DNA of 64,000 bases from Pseudeuparius sepicola (Eukaryota; Arthropoda; Insecta; Coleoptera; Anthribidae): assembly GCA_963920635.1 (NCBI GenBank), contig OY987300.1, positions 57,433,415-57,497,414 of the forward strand, in the 5' to 3' direction. Shown in pieces: positions 44,900 through 55,514 of this stretch (the first letter of the stretch is position 1; each line of letters opens with the position of its first letter). The notes under the pieces were generated by a model. That model saw only the letters and a list, made by a program, of their open reading frames with translations, ran no database searches and was not told the origin of the DNA. The position numbers were made by a program, and so were the translations under genes.

Positions 44900-45779
44900 A
44901 TAGAAAATAATATATCTAACCTATATCTAAAGGACAGCCGCAATGAGGAAGACTTCCGCGAATTCAAACAAATGCAGATTTCTCGCTATTTTTTCTACAG
45001 ATTTTTTTGAGAATGGATTTGATTTTTCAAAAGTGCCTAAATCAAAAAGTCCTGAACTGATTGTGATGAAATGTTTGTCTTGACTTAGAAAGTCAATGAA
45101 ATATGATCCGCGGAATAGTGGGATGTCTAGTTTCAAATATCAATACATCCTAACTCGAAAACATCTAAATTAACTTCATTTGCTTTGTTTTTGCTGTGTT
45201 TTTTAAATGCAGAAGTCGATGTTATTCGAACGTTTCATATTCGAATAGGGAATTTGACGGTTTTCCAAATTTAGTAGCATTTCCTCAACAATACTTATTG
45301 TAATATATGTATTTTGCTATTTTAGCTTTGTTAAAGGAAAATCCAATTTCTATTTTTTTGCTAATTTGAGCACTTAAAAATTTACGCCACAATAGTTTTT
45401 GTTGTTTTTGTTGTTATGTAAGCCGAACGCAAGAGCCTCTTCTTCTTCAAAAAAGTATTATGTCGCTATATCTTTATACTTTTTAATAAGAGTAATATAC
45501 AGAGTGGTCCAACTTTTATGGGCAAAACTTCGAAAATTTATAGAAAACGTCAAAATAAAAAATAGATTTTTTTTCCATATAAACATATATATATATAGAA
45601 ATCCTAGCGGTTTTTGTTCGATTTTGTTCTCGAGTTTTCTTTTCTATTTTGATGACAGTTAAGGCAAACATATTCGGTACAGTTTAGACTTTAGACAAAC
45701 ATGAACGTAAAATTAAAGTAATATTTTTGCTGTCACTAAATTCCACAATCAATTTTCCAATTAGCAGAAGAAATTTTGC
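44900..45779. other. no gene recognised
   Basis: AT-rich. A solitary TA-type terminus tacagagtggtccaac is at 45497 with no partner seen. Confidence 0.5.
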
Positions 45780-46050
45780 ACACCTACTAAGTTTTTCATT
45801 GTGATTAAGTTTCCTTAATAGCATTCTGATATGAAAGCTGCAAAAAGCGCATTTTTTAAAAACAGGACAACAGGCAAAAAGTACAGGAGGCCAAGGCTTT
45901 TAAAATTTTGCACACCTACTCGTTTTTTTTTTGTTCTAAGCAAGTTTTCTGAATAACAGTTTGTCTACACCCTACAAAAAGGACACTTTACTGACGCGAA
46001 AAATTAGTTTTTTCAAAATGTCCAGGGCATACCTACATGATTTTTCGAAA
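45780..46050. repeat. diverged relative of the 733-1471 palindromic element
   Basis: Shares ttaagtttccttaata, agctgcaaaaagcgcatttt-type sequence, ggccaaggcttttaaaattt and caagttttctgaataacagt with the middle and right arm of the element at 733-1471. Both termini are missing. Confidence 0.55.
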
Positions 46051-46177
46051 TTAGAATTATGACAGAAATTAGATCAGAATTTACAAGGTTGAACCTCCGA
46101 AGCACAAATTTAATTTCAACTTGAATTGTTTGTGTCTTCTAATACAAGAGTTAATTTTAATCAGGTGAATGTTCTAC

Positions 46178-46260
46178 GTATACGGACATCGAGAAAGCTT
46201 TTGATAAGATAGATAACTCAATCTTGCAAAATAAGCTGTATACTATAGCTGTTATAAAGT
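46178..46260 (+). pseudogene. short reverse transcriptase fragment (LINE)
   Basis: Plus-strand codons give YTDIEKAFDKIDNSILQNKL, which fits motif A of non-LTR reverse transcriptases (D-x-x-K-A-F-D-x-I). Flanking sequence has no further recognisable block. Not in the same subfamily as the two larger LINE remnants, as far as can be seen. Confidence 0.55.
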
Positions 46261-46840
46261 CTTGGAAAATATCCAAAAAAGTGTCTGAAGTTTGTGTTCT
46301 TTAAAGTACTTGCTTACTATATTATCCAGATAGAAGTAATCCATATAATTATTTAACAGCCCGAGTATTGATTCTCTAAATTAAAGACGCAAGTCTGCAT
46401 CCTCTCAATCTCTCATACATTTTTATATAATCTTGAGCACAATGCAATAGAGTGCCCAGAGCTTTTACAGCTCAGATTAAGTTCCTAGTGCCAAGAATTT
46501 AAAGCAGGGGTTAATTTAATTTTTTTGACTTTTTATTATGTCAGGGTTAGGAATAATTTTTACCTTAAATCGACACTATCTTCAACAGTTTATCTCATTT
46601 GTGGGATTTACATGTTGATAAGCTTTCTCAGATTATATATCATGTTGCACAACTCCTGAATGAATATATTTTTTAATAAATTTTCTTCATTAGGGATGTT
46701 TTAGTTGCATAGCTCTAGTAGTTGTAGAACACGAAGGAGTCTCCTACATCTCACCGCTTAGGTGAATCGTCGCTATTTTTCTAGAACATATACGAAAACT
46801 ATGTCTTAGCTGCTACCGCCCAGGTTGGTCAGCTAAAACT
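46261..46840. other. no gene recognised
   Basis: AT-rich sequence between the LINE fragment and a GC-rich island; nothing supported. Confidence 0.5.
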
Positions 46841-47170
46841 TTCGCATTGGGCGCGCCCGCCAGAGCGAAACCCCTAATTGCCAAAAGCTCTCCGGGTCGG
46901 CCCCCCAGTTCTCCCCTTGGGGGAGTCCTAATTACCCCCCTCCGCGCGCACGTGTCCTTTTTCTGTGATATGCCCCCCGAAAAGGGTAGTTAGCGTAAAC
47001 ACTCGCCATAATGGACGGGCGCTATTGGACGGGGCCCGGCGCGGCTGTCATTACCTGGACGAAATATGGCCGACCGGTGGATAAAGTAGAATTTCATGTC
47101 GGGGCGGTAGTGCGCTTTTAAAACGCGTTAGGGGGTGGGGTGGATCGCCTGTCGGTTGGAGAGGTGGGGT
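46840..47170. other. GC-rich, CpG-rich island
   Basis: Includes ttgggcgcgcccgccagagc, ggacggggcccggcgcggct and aaatatggccgaccggtgg. No ORF of note. Resembles the other islands in composition, but no shared motif was found. Confidence 0.5.
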
Positions 47171-47278
47171 TTGTAATTAAATGGAATGTTTGTTAGCAAC
47201 CGGCAACTTATACAAAATTAGAAAATTACTAGATTTCTTATATTTGTAAAGTTAAACAATAACATCAATAACATAACA

Positions 47279-47568
47279 TACAGTGCGGTCCAACGAGTTC
47301 CCAACAAATGAGAAAAAAATTTTGTTGTTGAGATTTTAAATAAAAAAGTATTATGGGGAGTCTTTTCTGCATGTTCAATAACTTAAAAATCGATTTTGAC
47401 ATAGGTATGTCAAATCGCCACCATTATACCTAGCGGCAATTTGAAAAAAAAAACTTACCTTTAAGTTAAGAAAAGGGAGGATATCTAAAGACATGCAAAA
47501 TACTTTCTTTAATATCTCAACAATAAAAAAATTCCCCACTTGTTGCTAACTCTTTGGACCACACTCTA
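47279..47568. mobile_element. TA-flanked inverted-repeat element, 290 bp
   Basis: TA plus cagtgcggtccaacgagttc at left; ctctttggaccacactc plus TA at right. Arms about 60-90 bases (tttgttgttgagatttt faces aatatctcaacaataaaaaa). Non-coding. Confidence 0.75.
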
Positions 47569-47570
47569 TA

Positions 47571-48430
47571 TACAGTGCCCACCAAAAAGTCTGCACCATA
47601 TGGGAAAAATTTTTAGTAAATAACTTACGGAAAATTTGTTCGCGGCATCAGGTTTTGCTTGCTCTAGAACCAAAATTGACAATCAAATGTTGTGACGTAG
47701 TCTTTTTTATATGTCAAATTTGACATTAATGAAAAAAAATTCCGAAAAATGGGCTTATTTAACCGAATTTCGAAAAAAGTCATAGGAAAAATATGTTTCC
47801 TTCGCAATTTTATACCCCTATGCAAAATTTCAAGAGCCTACTACGATTTTTATATTTTGCCCTTTGTTGCCCCTTTCCGTATTTGTTAATCCATTAAAGT
47901 CGATCCTATGTAATTTAAAACACTCATTGACTGAATACATACTGCATAATACTTAGTTTACGGTCTAAATATCCTTCTTTTCCTTTTTTTGCAAAAAAAT
48001 TAAAATGAGGGCTTGTTGAAGAAGCACGCTTGGTGTAAAACTGATCTCATTTTTACAGATAAACACATAAATTCGATTTAAAAACTTCTTTCTATAGTAA
48101 ATGGTTGTAAAAATACACAAATATTTCTGTCATGCTGATCTGATCAGAAATATCTAGAAAATTTAAAATATTATGTCCAATAATATCCAACAAAGGGCAA
48201 AATATGAAAATCGTAGTAGGCTCTTGAAATTTTGCATAGGGGTATAGAATTGCGAAAGAAACATATTTTTCTTATGACTTTTTTCGAAATTCGGTTAAGT
48301 AAGCCCATTTTTCGGATATTTTTTTCATTAATGTTAAATTTGACATATAAAAGAGATAACGTCACAACATTTGATTATGTCAATTTTGGTTCTAGAGCAA
48401 GCAAAACCTGATGCCGCAAACAAATTTTCA
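47571..48430. mobile_element. palindromic element lacking its right terminus
   Basis: Left end TA plus cagtgcccaccaaaaagtct. The left arm 47573-47870 is inverted at 48183-48430 (tagaaccaaaattgacaatc faces ttatgtcaattttggttcta; agcctactacgatttttata faces its complement). The outermost ~60 bases of the right arm are missing after aacaaattttcagtata. It begins two bases after the preceding element ends. Confidence 0.75.
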
Positions 48431-48920
48431 GTATACATTACATTTTTCATTTTGATTTAAATTGTGATTTTTTTGTGGCTTTTAAATATGTTGAGAGTTC
48501 ATTAAATATTTCACGCCTTTGTAACATAACTGATTCTGTTCAAAGTCCAACAGGTAAAAATGGAAAAATGGACTTCTTTTAGTCCATACTAAGTATTCAC
48601 TTTCCAATAATTGAAAACGTGTCATGTCTCAATAAAACTTCGTGTAAGAACATTGAAAATGGCATTGCCTTTAAAAAAACTTGTGATTTTTCCAGGCAAA
48701 GATATTGTAAGTAGCATTACAATGTTTTAACAGTCTAACTAATGGAAACCCAAAATTGTAATTGTCTTTACAACGTAAATTATAAACACTATTGGAATTG
48801 TAATTATCTTTACTATGTTCTTACCTCTGAAAACATCCATTTTTTCAGATACACTGGGATGACACATCAAAAATTTTGGGGAAATAATGCGAAATTGAAC
48901 ATACTAAAATCGAGCAACTC
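48431..48920. other. no gene or repeat recognised
   Basis: AT-rich spacer between the truncated palindrome and the family F MITE. Confidence 0.5.
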
Positions 48921-49202
48921 TTACGCCTGGCCACAAAGAAGACCAGAATACAGAGAGTCTATCTTGCCAAATATGTCAAATGGAGCCCAACTTTTACGTA
49001 ATTTTTCACACACCAGATAAGATCGTTCAGATAAACTATGAAGTAGACTACGTTCTTTATTTATTATAGATTAATTTAAAAAAGGGAAAGAAGATCCACA
49101 GTGACCTACAATGGATGAATTACCGTTTAAACTTGGGTTCCATTTGATATATTTGACAAGATGAACTATTTGTATTCTGTCTTCTCTGTGGCCTGGCGTA
49201 AA
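48921..49202. mobile_element. palindromic MITE family F, copy 2
   Basis: ttacgcctggccacaaagaa at left; ttctctgtggcctggcgtaa at right; arms about 75 bases. Shares cagagagtctatcttgccaa, tcaaatggagcccaactttt and gataagatcgttcagataaa with copy 1, and extends a few bases further out (ttacgcc), giving the better estimate of the true ends. Confidence 0.85.
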
Positions 49203-50376
49203 CAAGAGCACGTGCGTTGAAGATATCCGCCAGAGCCGCACTGAGGCACGACCTTTATTTAATTTTAGATTTACAATTGTTTACATCAAAATATTTCGGA
49301 AAAAAATTATTGGCTTAATTAAAATGATTCAAAACATCGATAAAATTATTTGTGGCAGTGTCTAAGTAGCTGAAAACAAGATAAAATCGCGTAAATACAC
49401 TTTTGCGATCGAGTACGCCCCCTGTTGCAGGGCGCGCTGATATTTTATGGCCTATTGACAAATGCCTTGTTTCGCGAAACGTCATTGAACACGTGCTTTT
49501 ATTTATGCCAGGCGCAAGAATTGTTCTATTCTAGTATAGTATAGTTTTGTATTTTTATCCAAAATTATCCCGAACTAGACTACAGAAATGCGAAAAAGTG
49601 AAAATCTCAAAATGTCACTTGCATTGTTCTTGCAGGCGTTTATTGATATGTAGAATTTAGAAATCAAATATGATGTCAATAAAAATAAAAATTCTGCTGC
49701 GAAAATAAAAACAATGCAATTTATTAGATGAGTTTTGCGAAAATAATCTGCATGCACATTTATTTTTATTTTTTATTTTGTAATAAAAAGTGAAACTCAA
49801 ATTTGGTTTCATTTGAAAAAAAGTGGCCGAAGGCAGTCTTTTAAAAGGGGCCCTAAATCTATAGCCCTCAGGGCCCGAAGTTTGGCTAAACCGGCACTGA
49901 TCATAAGTGTGGCATAAATCCCTGAAGACATGTATACTAAAATCACATTTATTCCCGGTAGTGCAAATAGTTTTTTTTATAGCTAAACGAGCAGCAGGAA
50001 ATATTATTTGCAAAACAACTTAATCTACCATTGCTAGCAGACAATAATATTTTATTGTCTCGAATTCAAAATAATGTGTTTTTTTTTCATGACAAACACA
50101 CTGTAAAATATACCCAACTATTTTAACGAATCGCAATCGCATCTAAATATAGGTACTAATAAGTAAAAACTGACGGAGATCTAGAACTATGAATTTAATA
50201 TTGAACTTTGTTATTTATCTCAACAATAGCCATTTAGTGAGTGGGACAAAGACAGCCTACCTTATAGTATCATTTTATCTCTACTATGTTGCCTTTGACT
50301 TACTTTCGGAGCGATGTTGGGCCCTTTCCGATTACGTTAGTATACCTAGTGTTTATTGGTCCCCCTAAAATTTTGT
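49203..50376. other. no gene recognised
   Basis: AT-rich with a small GC patch at 49420-49445 (ccccctgttgcagggcgcgc). The 118-codon minus frame at 49657-50013 has no domain. Confidence 0.45.
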
Positions 50377-50502
50377 TACAGTCCGTGCACTCTAAGTTGA
50401 CACGCGAGAACCTCAGTCTAAGCGACGCACAATAAGCTGCTTATGGATCGCTGGCGCTTAGACTGAGGCTTTCGCGTGTCAGATTAGAGTGCACGAACTG
50501 TA
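50377..50502. mobile_element. hairpin MITE, 126 bp
   Basis: TA plus cagtccgtgcactctaagtt at left; attagagtgcacgaactg plus TA at right. The arms of about 47 bases continue through cacgcgagaacctcagtcta and its complement, leaving a loop of about 27 bases. TA duplication on both sides. Confidence 0.85.
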
Positions 50503-50545
50503 AGTGGTACCAAGAAGAAAGAGGAAAATATCGCATATAGATATA

Positions 50546-51454
50546 TACACTGTGTTCATTTGAAAGCAGTCCACCCTTAATATTTTTAAAACTACGAAAA
50601 AAATCAAAAATCGCCGGGACCCGTCAATTTTTGTTCGAAGGGGGAACTTCTTTGACGTACAGGTCATGTTGACAAATTCACCCCTGTAACCCCCACCACC
50701 CCTAACTTTAAAATTTCAAATGGGAATGCCCCCTTTGTGATACATAATTTTAATGCTGATGTTATTGCGAATACAACTCATTTTTATTTTTTGAAATCCG
50801 ATGATGTTTGAAGAAGTTATGGGTAAAAAACGGTTTTTTCATAATTTAAAATAAATTACTTTTTACCATAGACTTTCAACAGCATTGACATGGGGAAATA
50901 AAACAAACGTGTATAAAACCCCTCCCACAAAATTTGAGGATCTGAAGAACATAATAACAGAAGAATGCCAACGTATTTCTCGCGACACATTTGTTAAAGT
51001 AAGAGCGGAATGTGAACAGAGATTGTACTACTGTCTAGCGACTAATGGAGCTCATTTTGAAAATTTAATAAAATATGTAGCCACACAATCATTGTGTATT
51101 ATTTCCCCATGTGAAGGCTGTTGAAAATCTAGGGTAAAAAGTAATTTATTTTAAACTACGAAAAAACCGTTTTTTACCCATAACTTCTCCAAACATCCCC
51201 AGATTTTAAAAAATAAAAAGGAGTTGTATTCGCAATAACATCAGCTTTAAAATGATGTATCACAAAGGGGGTATTCCCATTTGAAATTTTAAAGTTAGGG
51301 GTGGTGGGGGTTACAGGGGTGAATTTGTCAACATGACCTGTACGTCAAAGAAGTTTCCCCTCCGAACAAAAATTGACGGGTCCTGGCGATTTCTGATTTT
51401 GTTCGTAGTTTTAAAAATATTACGGGTGGACTGTTTTCAAATGAACACAGTGTA
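50546..51454. mobile_element. long-TIR mariner deletion derivative, 909 bp
   Basis: TA plus cactgtgttcatttgaaagc at left; ttcaaatgaacacagtg plus TA at right. Arms of about 335 bases are nearly identical when inverted (aaattcacccctgtaacccc faces ggggttacaggggtgaattt). The spacer (50881-51120) encodes the C-terminus of a mariner-like transposase on the plus strand. High arm identity points to relatively recent movement. Confidence 0.9.
50885..51124 (+). pseudogene. C-terminal remnant of a mariner-like transposase
   Basis: An open frame reads NKTNVYKTPPTKFEDLKN, then IITEECQRISRD, VRAECEQRLYYCLATN and GAHFENLI. In mariner-like transposases this corresponds to the segment after the third catalytic Asp, compare VYQTQPTDVDDMKRRIRDAF in the intact protein at 59256-60308. 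It is open to the TIR on both sides, so about 60 genuine codons remain and the last ~14 residues before the stop come from the arm. The catalytic core is gone. Confidence 0.8.
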
Positions 51455-52180
51455 TAGGGTGGTTTGAAAATACAGTGGTTGAAACACTACAATTATACCA
51501 TTTATTCCTTATTTTTAAAGATAAAAAAGTTGAACAAAAAAAGTTTTATGTGGGACACAAATACATTTCAGATGATACATTTCAGATGAAGTATAGAAGC
51601 AATCTTCAAAAATAACTAACATCGACATATTTTTTTTTTGAAAATGGCACCCTTCTCGTTTTTCTTGAGTATTATTGAAACTTTCCTTACCTAATAGATT
51701 TGTTTACAAAAAAATATTACAAAAAAGTTTTCATTTATAAAAGTATAAGAGCCCTTGAGTCTTGGTTTTAATTTAATGATGTAAGTGAAAAGAAACTAAA
51801 CGTTGATAACAACACTTTTTTTTCGGAGAGAATAATAAAAAAATAGCAGCTAGTTTTTTGTCAATTTGTTAAAGAGATGGAAAATCACTTGAAACGCATT
51901 ATTATCTTAAACATCAAGTATTTTCTTTATATTCCTAAGGAAGAGCAGGTATAGGTATTACATTAGTCAAGAAAATAGGGGCTGCTGTTTGAAAACAAAT
52001 GGAGGTGGTTCCTTTAGGGATGCGTCCCTCTGGAGAGTGCTTGCATATTTTCTCGGAAAAGCAGTTTTGTCCCATGTAATATATTTTTTGGTTAATTTTT
52101 TTATCGAACGAAGTTATGGCACTAATTCAGGATTCTGTTTTGGGACACTAAACTGTTCCACATGAAATTTGGAGGATATC
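51455..52180. other. no gene recognised
   Basis: AT-rich sequence; tatagggtggtttgaaaata near 51454 may be part of an older TA element. Nothing else supported. Confidence 0.45.
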
Positions 52181-52270
52181 TACCACGAATGTAGATCCCC
52201 GCGTCACAATGTTCGACAATGGTGAACCAATGCAATTTCCATTGTCACGCAGGGATCAACATTCGCGGTA
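52181..52270. mobile_element. hairpin MITE family K, copy 2, 90 bp
   Basis: taccacgaatgtagatcccc at left faces gggatcaacattcgcggta at right; arms about 31 bases with three mismatches. Shares gatccc, acaatgg and aatttccattgtc with copy 1 at 34017-34123, so the two are related. Confidence 0.65.
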
Positions 52271-52289
52271 GCAACTTTATGCTCGAGTA

Positions 52290-52640
52290 TATTTTTGCAT
52301 ACAGCGCGGGCGAGGTCGTAGTTGGAAAATCCAAAACCCAGTCGCTAACAAAAACACCGCCGTTGACGGACGGCCATATACCGAAACCACCGATACAAAA
52401 GGGCATTTTATTAAATTTCGGGCGGGCGGGCGCGCTTTCCTCTCCCGACTTATCTGATTTATGCCCCGGGCGGGTATTTCGCGCGGACCGGCGAATTTGC
52501 TTTGCGCCTGTTTTTTCCGCGCCACGCTCCAGTGCACCGCTTCACGCTCGCCGGCGCTGCGCCCCCCTCCCGGAAAAGGGGGCTCCCTCCCGGGGATGAC
52601 CCTCCGGCGGCCGGCGGCCGGGGGTCGCCATGTTGGGTGA
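52290..52640. other. GC-rich, CpG-rich island with a shared 23-position motif
   Basis: Contains gggcgggcgggcgcgctttc and ccggcggccggcggccgggg. At 52533-52555 the sequence TGCACCGCTTCACGCT, one base, then GCCGGC recurs on the opposite strand in the island at 63091-63113. The 126-codon open frame at 52219-52599 spans an unrelated hairpin element and is not a gene. Confidence 0.6.
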
Positions 52641-53122
52641 CTCAGCCCAGATATATTTATGAAGTTATGTAAGGAAAATATATGGACCTCCGAAAGTAGT
52701 AAATAGATCTAAGCACAGGAAATATTTGTTCGCAGGTCCAGATTAATGACGGAGACGCTGATCATAAAATTTACTAGAATATTTTAGTTTATCGCATCCG
52801 AGATGTTCCAATTAATTTTCTGACCAGAACGCGGTTGTGCCAGGTGCCAGATTTGTCGGATAAATTGATTGGATTTTAACATGCGGGTTTATACCTCGGA
52901 TTATATTATATAACCATAGAAGGTTCGCTTGCCGAATACGGTCAGGCAGTCCGACCGCCGTTGCTCCTTGTTTCTCGTCCCCGCTGAAATACATGCAAGA
53001 CGCAGAGTCCAGCCGGCGGGAGACAATGGTGAAGGCGACGGGAGCGGCACGTTTTCTGTGCGGCAAGCCATTGAGCCAACGAGATCAAAGTGTCGCGGCC
53101 AAGTGACCCTACTATGGGCTGT
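52641..53122. other. no gene recognised; GC-richer patch at 52920-53110
   Basis: The patch (gtccgaccgccgttgctcct, gacggagcggcacgttttc near 53037-53056) is CpG-rich but short, with opposing open frames that carry no domain. Confidence 0.45.
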
Positions 53123-53615
53123 TACACGGTGACCGACAAAATGTACGCAACAAATGTTTATTTATATTTTGCGCCGATACGGAACCTTGGATACTATTTT
53201 GCGTAGCGTAACAAGAAAATTGATCGACATGTTCTCTGTTTTCTTTTCATATTCCGAATTAAATAGCCGTAGACAGCATAAACATCAGCACCTTATTTAC
53301 ACGGGCAAAGGAAAAAAACTGTTTTTAATAGCAGGCCATAATTTTGTGTTTATGTAACTTTTTCATTGCTATATAACAACTTTCTTTCTGTTATACCATT
53401 TTTCTCTGCGACGCAAAAAAGGGTACTTTACTTTTGTACCGAATTTAAGTTTTTGACTACCCCTGGTGTACTGCGATATCTATATGAAGTTTTTGGGGCC
53501 CTATTGTGGTTTCAGTACATGCCTAATCCTGCAGCCCTATAGTAATGTTTTTTTTTTTATTTTGGCGTAAAATAAAAAAATACCATTTGTTGCGTACATT
53601 CTGCCGGTCACTGTA
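53123..53615. mobile_element. TA-flanked inverted-repeat element, 493 bp
   Basis: TA plus cacggtgaccgacaaaatgt at left; acattctgccggtcactg plus TA at right; arms about 50 bases with both sharing tacgcaacaaatg or its complement. The interior is not palindromic. A fragment resembling the right end is at about 7065-7095. Confidence 0.75.
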
Positions 53616-54486
53616 TACGGTGCTTATACTTATCTTTTCTCTAAAACGGCTCTATGGTACTTATGGGAAGATTAAGTTCAGCATTTATCACATTTTAGTT
53701 TTTTCGGTATTACAGCCGAGCATTTTCGGGAATTTTGATGTAACGACTGGTTCACCTCCAAGAAACAATTATAATTAGTTATTATTTTTTACTTGCTTTT
53801 TAAAGGGTGATCTATGCCCAACAACCACCTTATTTTAAAGGCTCGAAAACCTTAGACTTTACCTAAACATTTTAGTCAAAATACCACATTTCTGTCAATC
53901 CCCTCTCCCTCCTCAAATCTTACGTATCATTAGTTAGTAATTATAACTTGAATTGTTGTGTAAATAAATTGTGTAATAGATACATGTAAACTTATCTAGA
54001 TATAGGAGCCCTGAAACACGGGTTAGATATGGATGCCCTGAAGAAGACAAGGAGTGTGTCGAATCGTCGGCGTTGATATATTGATATAAATAAAACTTGT
54101 TACGTCCAAAAAGCCGTGTGTTTCACTTCATCTCCTATTACGAGTAGAACAAACCTACCAAAAAACAAATAAAAATAAATTTTGCCTTACTCTTAGTCTT
54201 AGATCAAGTACAGCTAGATTTTGTCGATGGGTTTCACTGTTGAATGGAAGAATGCATTTTCCATCCAAAGGTATCAGAGAATTTTGCTTTCGTCTGGATA
54301 AAAATTGCGCCTCAGACTCATTTATTTCGCAATAGATGTAACATAAACTCTGTTTTCTATATCCAGTGCTGAATTTATGTACGTAGGTATATGGTTGTTA
54401 TATAAAATCTTGAAATTTTTTCTGGCACAACTGACTTAAGCAACAGGGAACACCAAAAATTGTCTTTATTCTATTCTATAGTAGAC
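53616..54486. other. no gene recognised; possible PLE-like terminal remnant at 54000-54130
   Basis: 54035-54080 reads gccctgaagaagacaagg then agtgtgtcgaatcgtcgg. CTGAAGA followed by a short stem and GAA resembles a PLE hammerhead core. A complementary pair (ctgaaacacggg near 54011, gccgtgtgtttca near 54112) surrounds it. Weak. Confidence 0.3.
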
Positions 54487-54712
54487 AATATAATAATAAT
54501 GTAAGAATAATAATAATAATTACCGTTACATAAGACTCCAAACTAAGAGTAGATATACCTATTATACCATCAGAAACAACCAAATGCTTGTACGAGGGAG
54601 GAGGGGTAACAATTGATATTATTTTGTTCGTTGCCATTTGCGGCTATTAGGGCCGACTTTTTCTCGATACAACTATGGAATAGCATTTGTTCTAGTACTA
54701 ATCCTTTGCTCA
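54487..54712 (-). mobile_element. ATT-tailed retroposon, copy with longer 5' end
   Basis: On the minus strand it is collinear with 6770-6950: gagcaaaggattagtactag aligns with the region before 6790, then aaaaagtcggccctaatagc and cgcaaatggcaacgaa, then the tail (ATT)n with extra TA-rich insertions. No coding. Confidence 0.75.
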
Positions 54713-55032
54713 AAAATTGACTTATTTTCTTATAACTGTAACAACTAATTTATGTTGTATTTTACTTTCAGGTAGATTCCATTACAGCACCCTACTTTAT
54801 AGGGAAGTTCAATAACAAATGATCCATTATTATCTAGTTTCTTTTGATATAGGATCAATCGGCAGATATACAGGGTGCGATCGATAGCTCTTCCGAGCGG
54901 CCTTTTTTTGTCTTGATGAAAAAATGGGCAAAAATAAAAAAAAAACAAAATTTTTAAACCGCTTTATCTTTTTTATTTCTAGAGGTAAAGAAAAAAAAAT
55001 AAAATGAAAATTGTTTGCAGCAACTGTGAGAA
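54713..55032. other. no gene recognised
   Basis: A solitary TA-type terminus, tacagggtgcgatcgatagc, is at 54869; no partner was found before the hairpin at 55041. Confidence 0.45.
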
Positions 55033-55040
55033 TACAACTT

Positions 55041-55186
55041 CAGTTTGTTCAGCGAATGTTCGGCCCTACGTCACAACTCCCGTCCTTGTCTTACTCGTGA
55101 ATATACGATGGATATCGGTCGTATATTCACGAGTCAGACAAGGACAGGAGTTGTGACGAAGGGCTGAACATTCGCTGAACAAACTG
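55041..55186. mobile_element. hairpin MITE, about 146 bp
   Basis: cagtttgttcagcgaatgtt at left; aacattcgctgaacaaactg at right. Arms of about 68 bases pair through ctcgtgaatatacga and tcgtatattcacgag, with a loop of about eight bases. Few mismatches. TA follows the right end; the left flank is TT, so the insertion site is not fully proven. Confidence 0.85.
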
Positions 55187-55425
55187 TATTGTATCAGCAT
55201 TGAAATATTAGATATTACTAATTTCGGGCTCTCTTGGGATCAAAATTAAATTATCTGAAAAAAAAATTAATGACGCATTTTTATAAAGCAAAATATCCCA
55301 TTTAATTTGATATGTCACACTTGCCGGATTGTTATGTACACGCGCGGCCTCATAAATCGTTCCACTAGGCATGAGAAATAAGCAAGAAATCAAGAATTTC
55401 GGGTAAGTGCGGCAACGTTGCGCCA

Positions 55426-55514
55426 ATTCTACGGCTTCACAAATCAACAACTTCCCCTACATTCCCTCGTACCGACCCGCTCAGAGGAGTGGGTCGGTAC
55501 GAGAGCCGTAGAAA
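55426..55514. repeat. compact hairpin with two stem segments
   Basis: Inner arms ctcgtaccgacccgctc (55466-55482) and gagtgggtcggtacgag (55487-55503) pair with one mismatch and a four-base loop. Outer arms ttctacggct (55426) and agccgtagaa (55505) pair as well, leaving a bulge of about 30 bases on the left. Confidence 0.75.

Noticed and set aside
52219..52599. 126-codon plus-strand open frame
   Set aside because: It begins inside a hairpin MITE and ends in a CpG island; chance readthrough.
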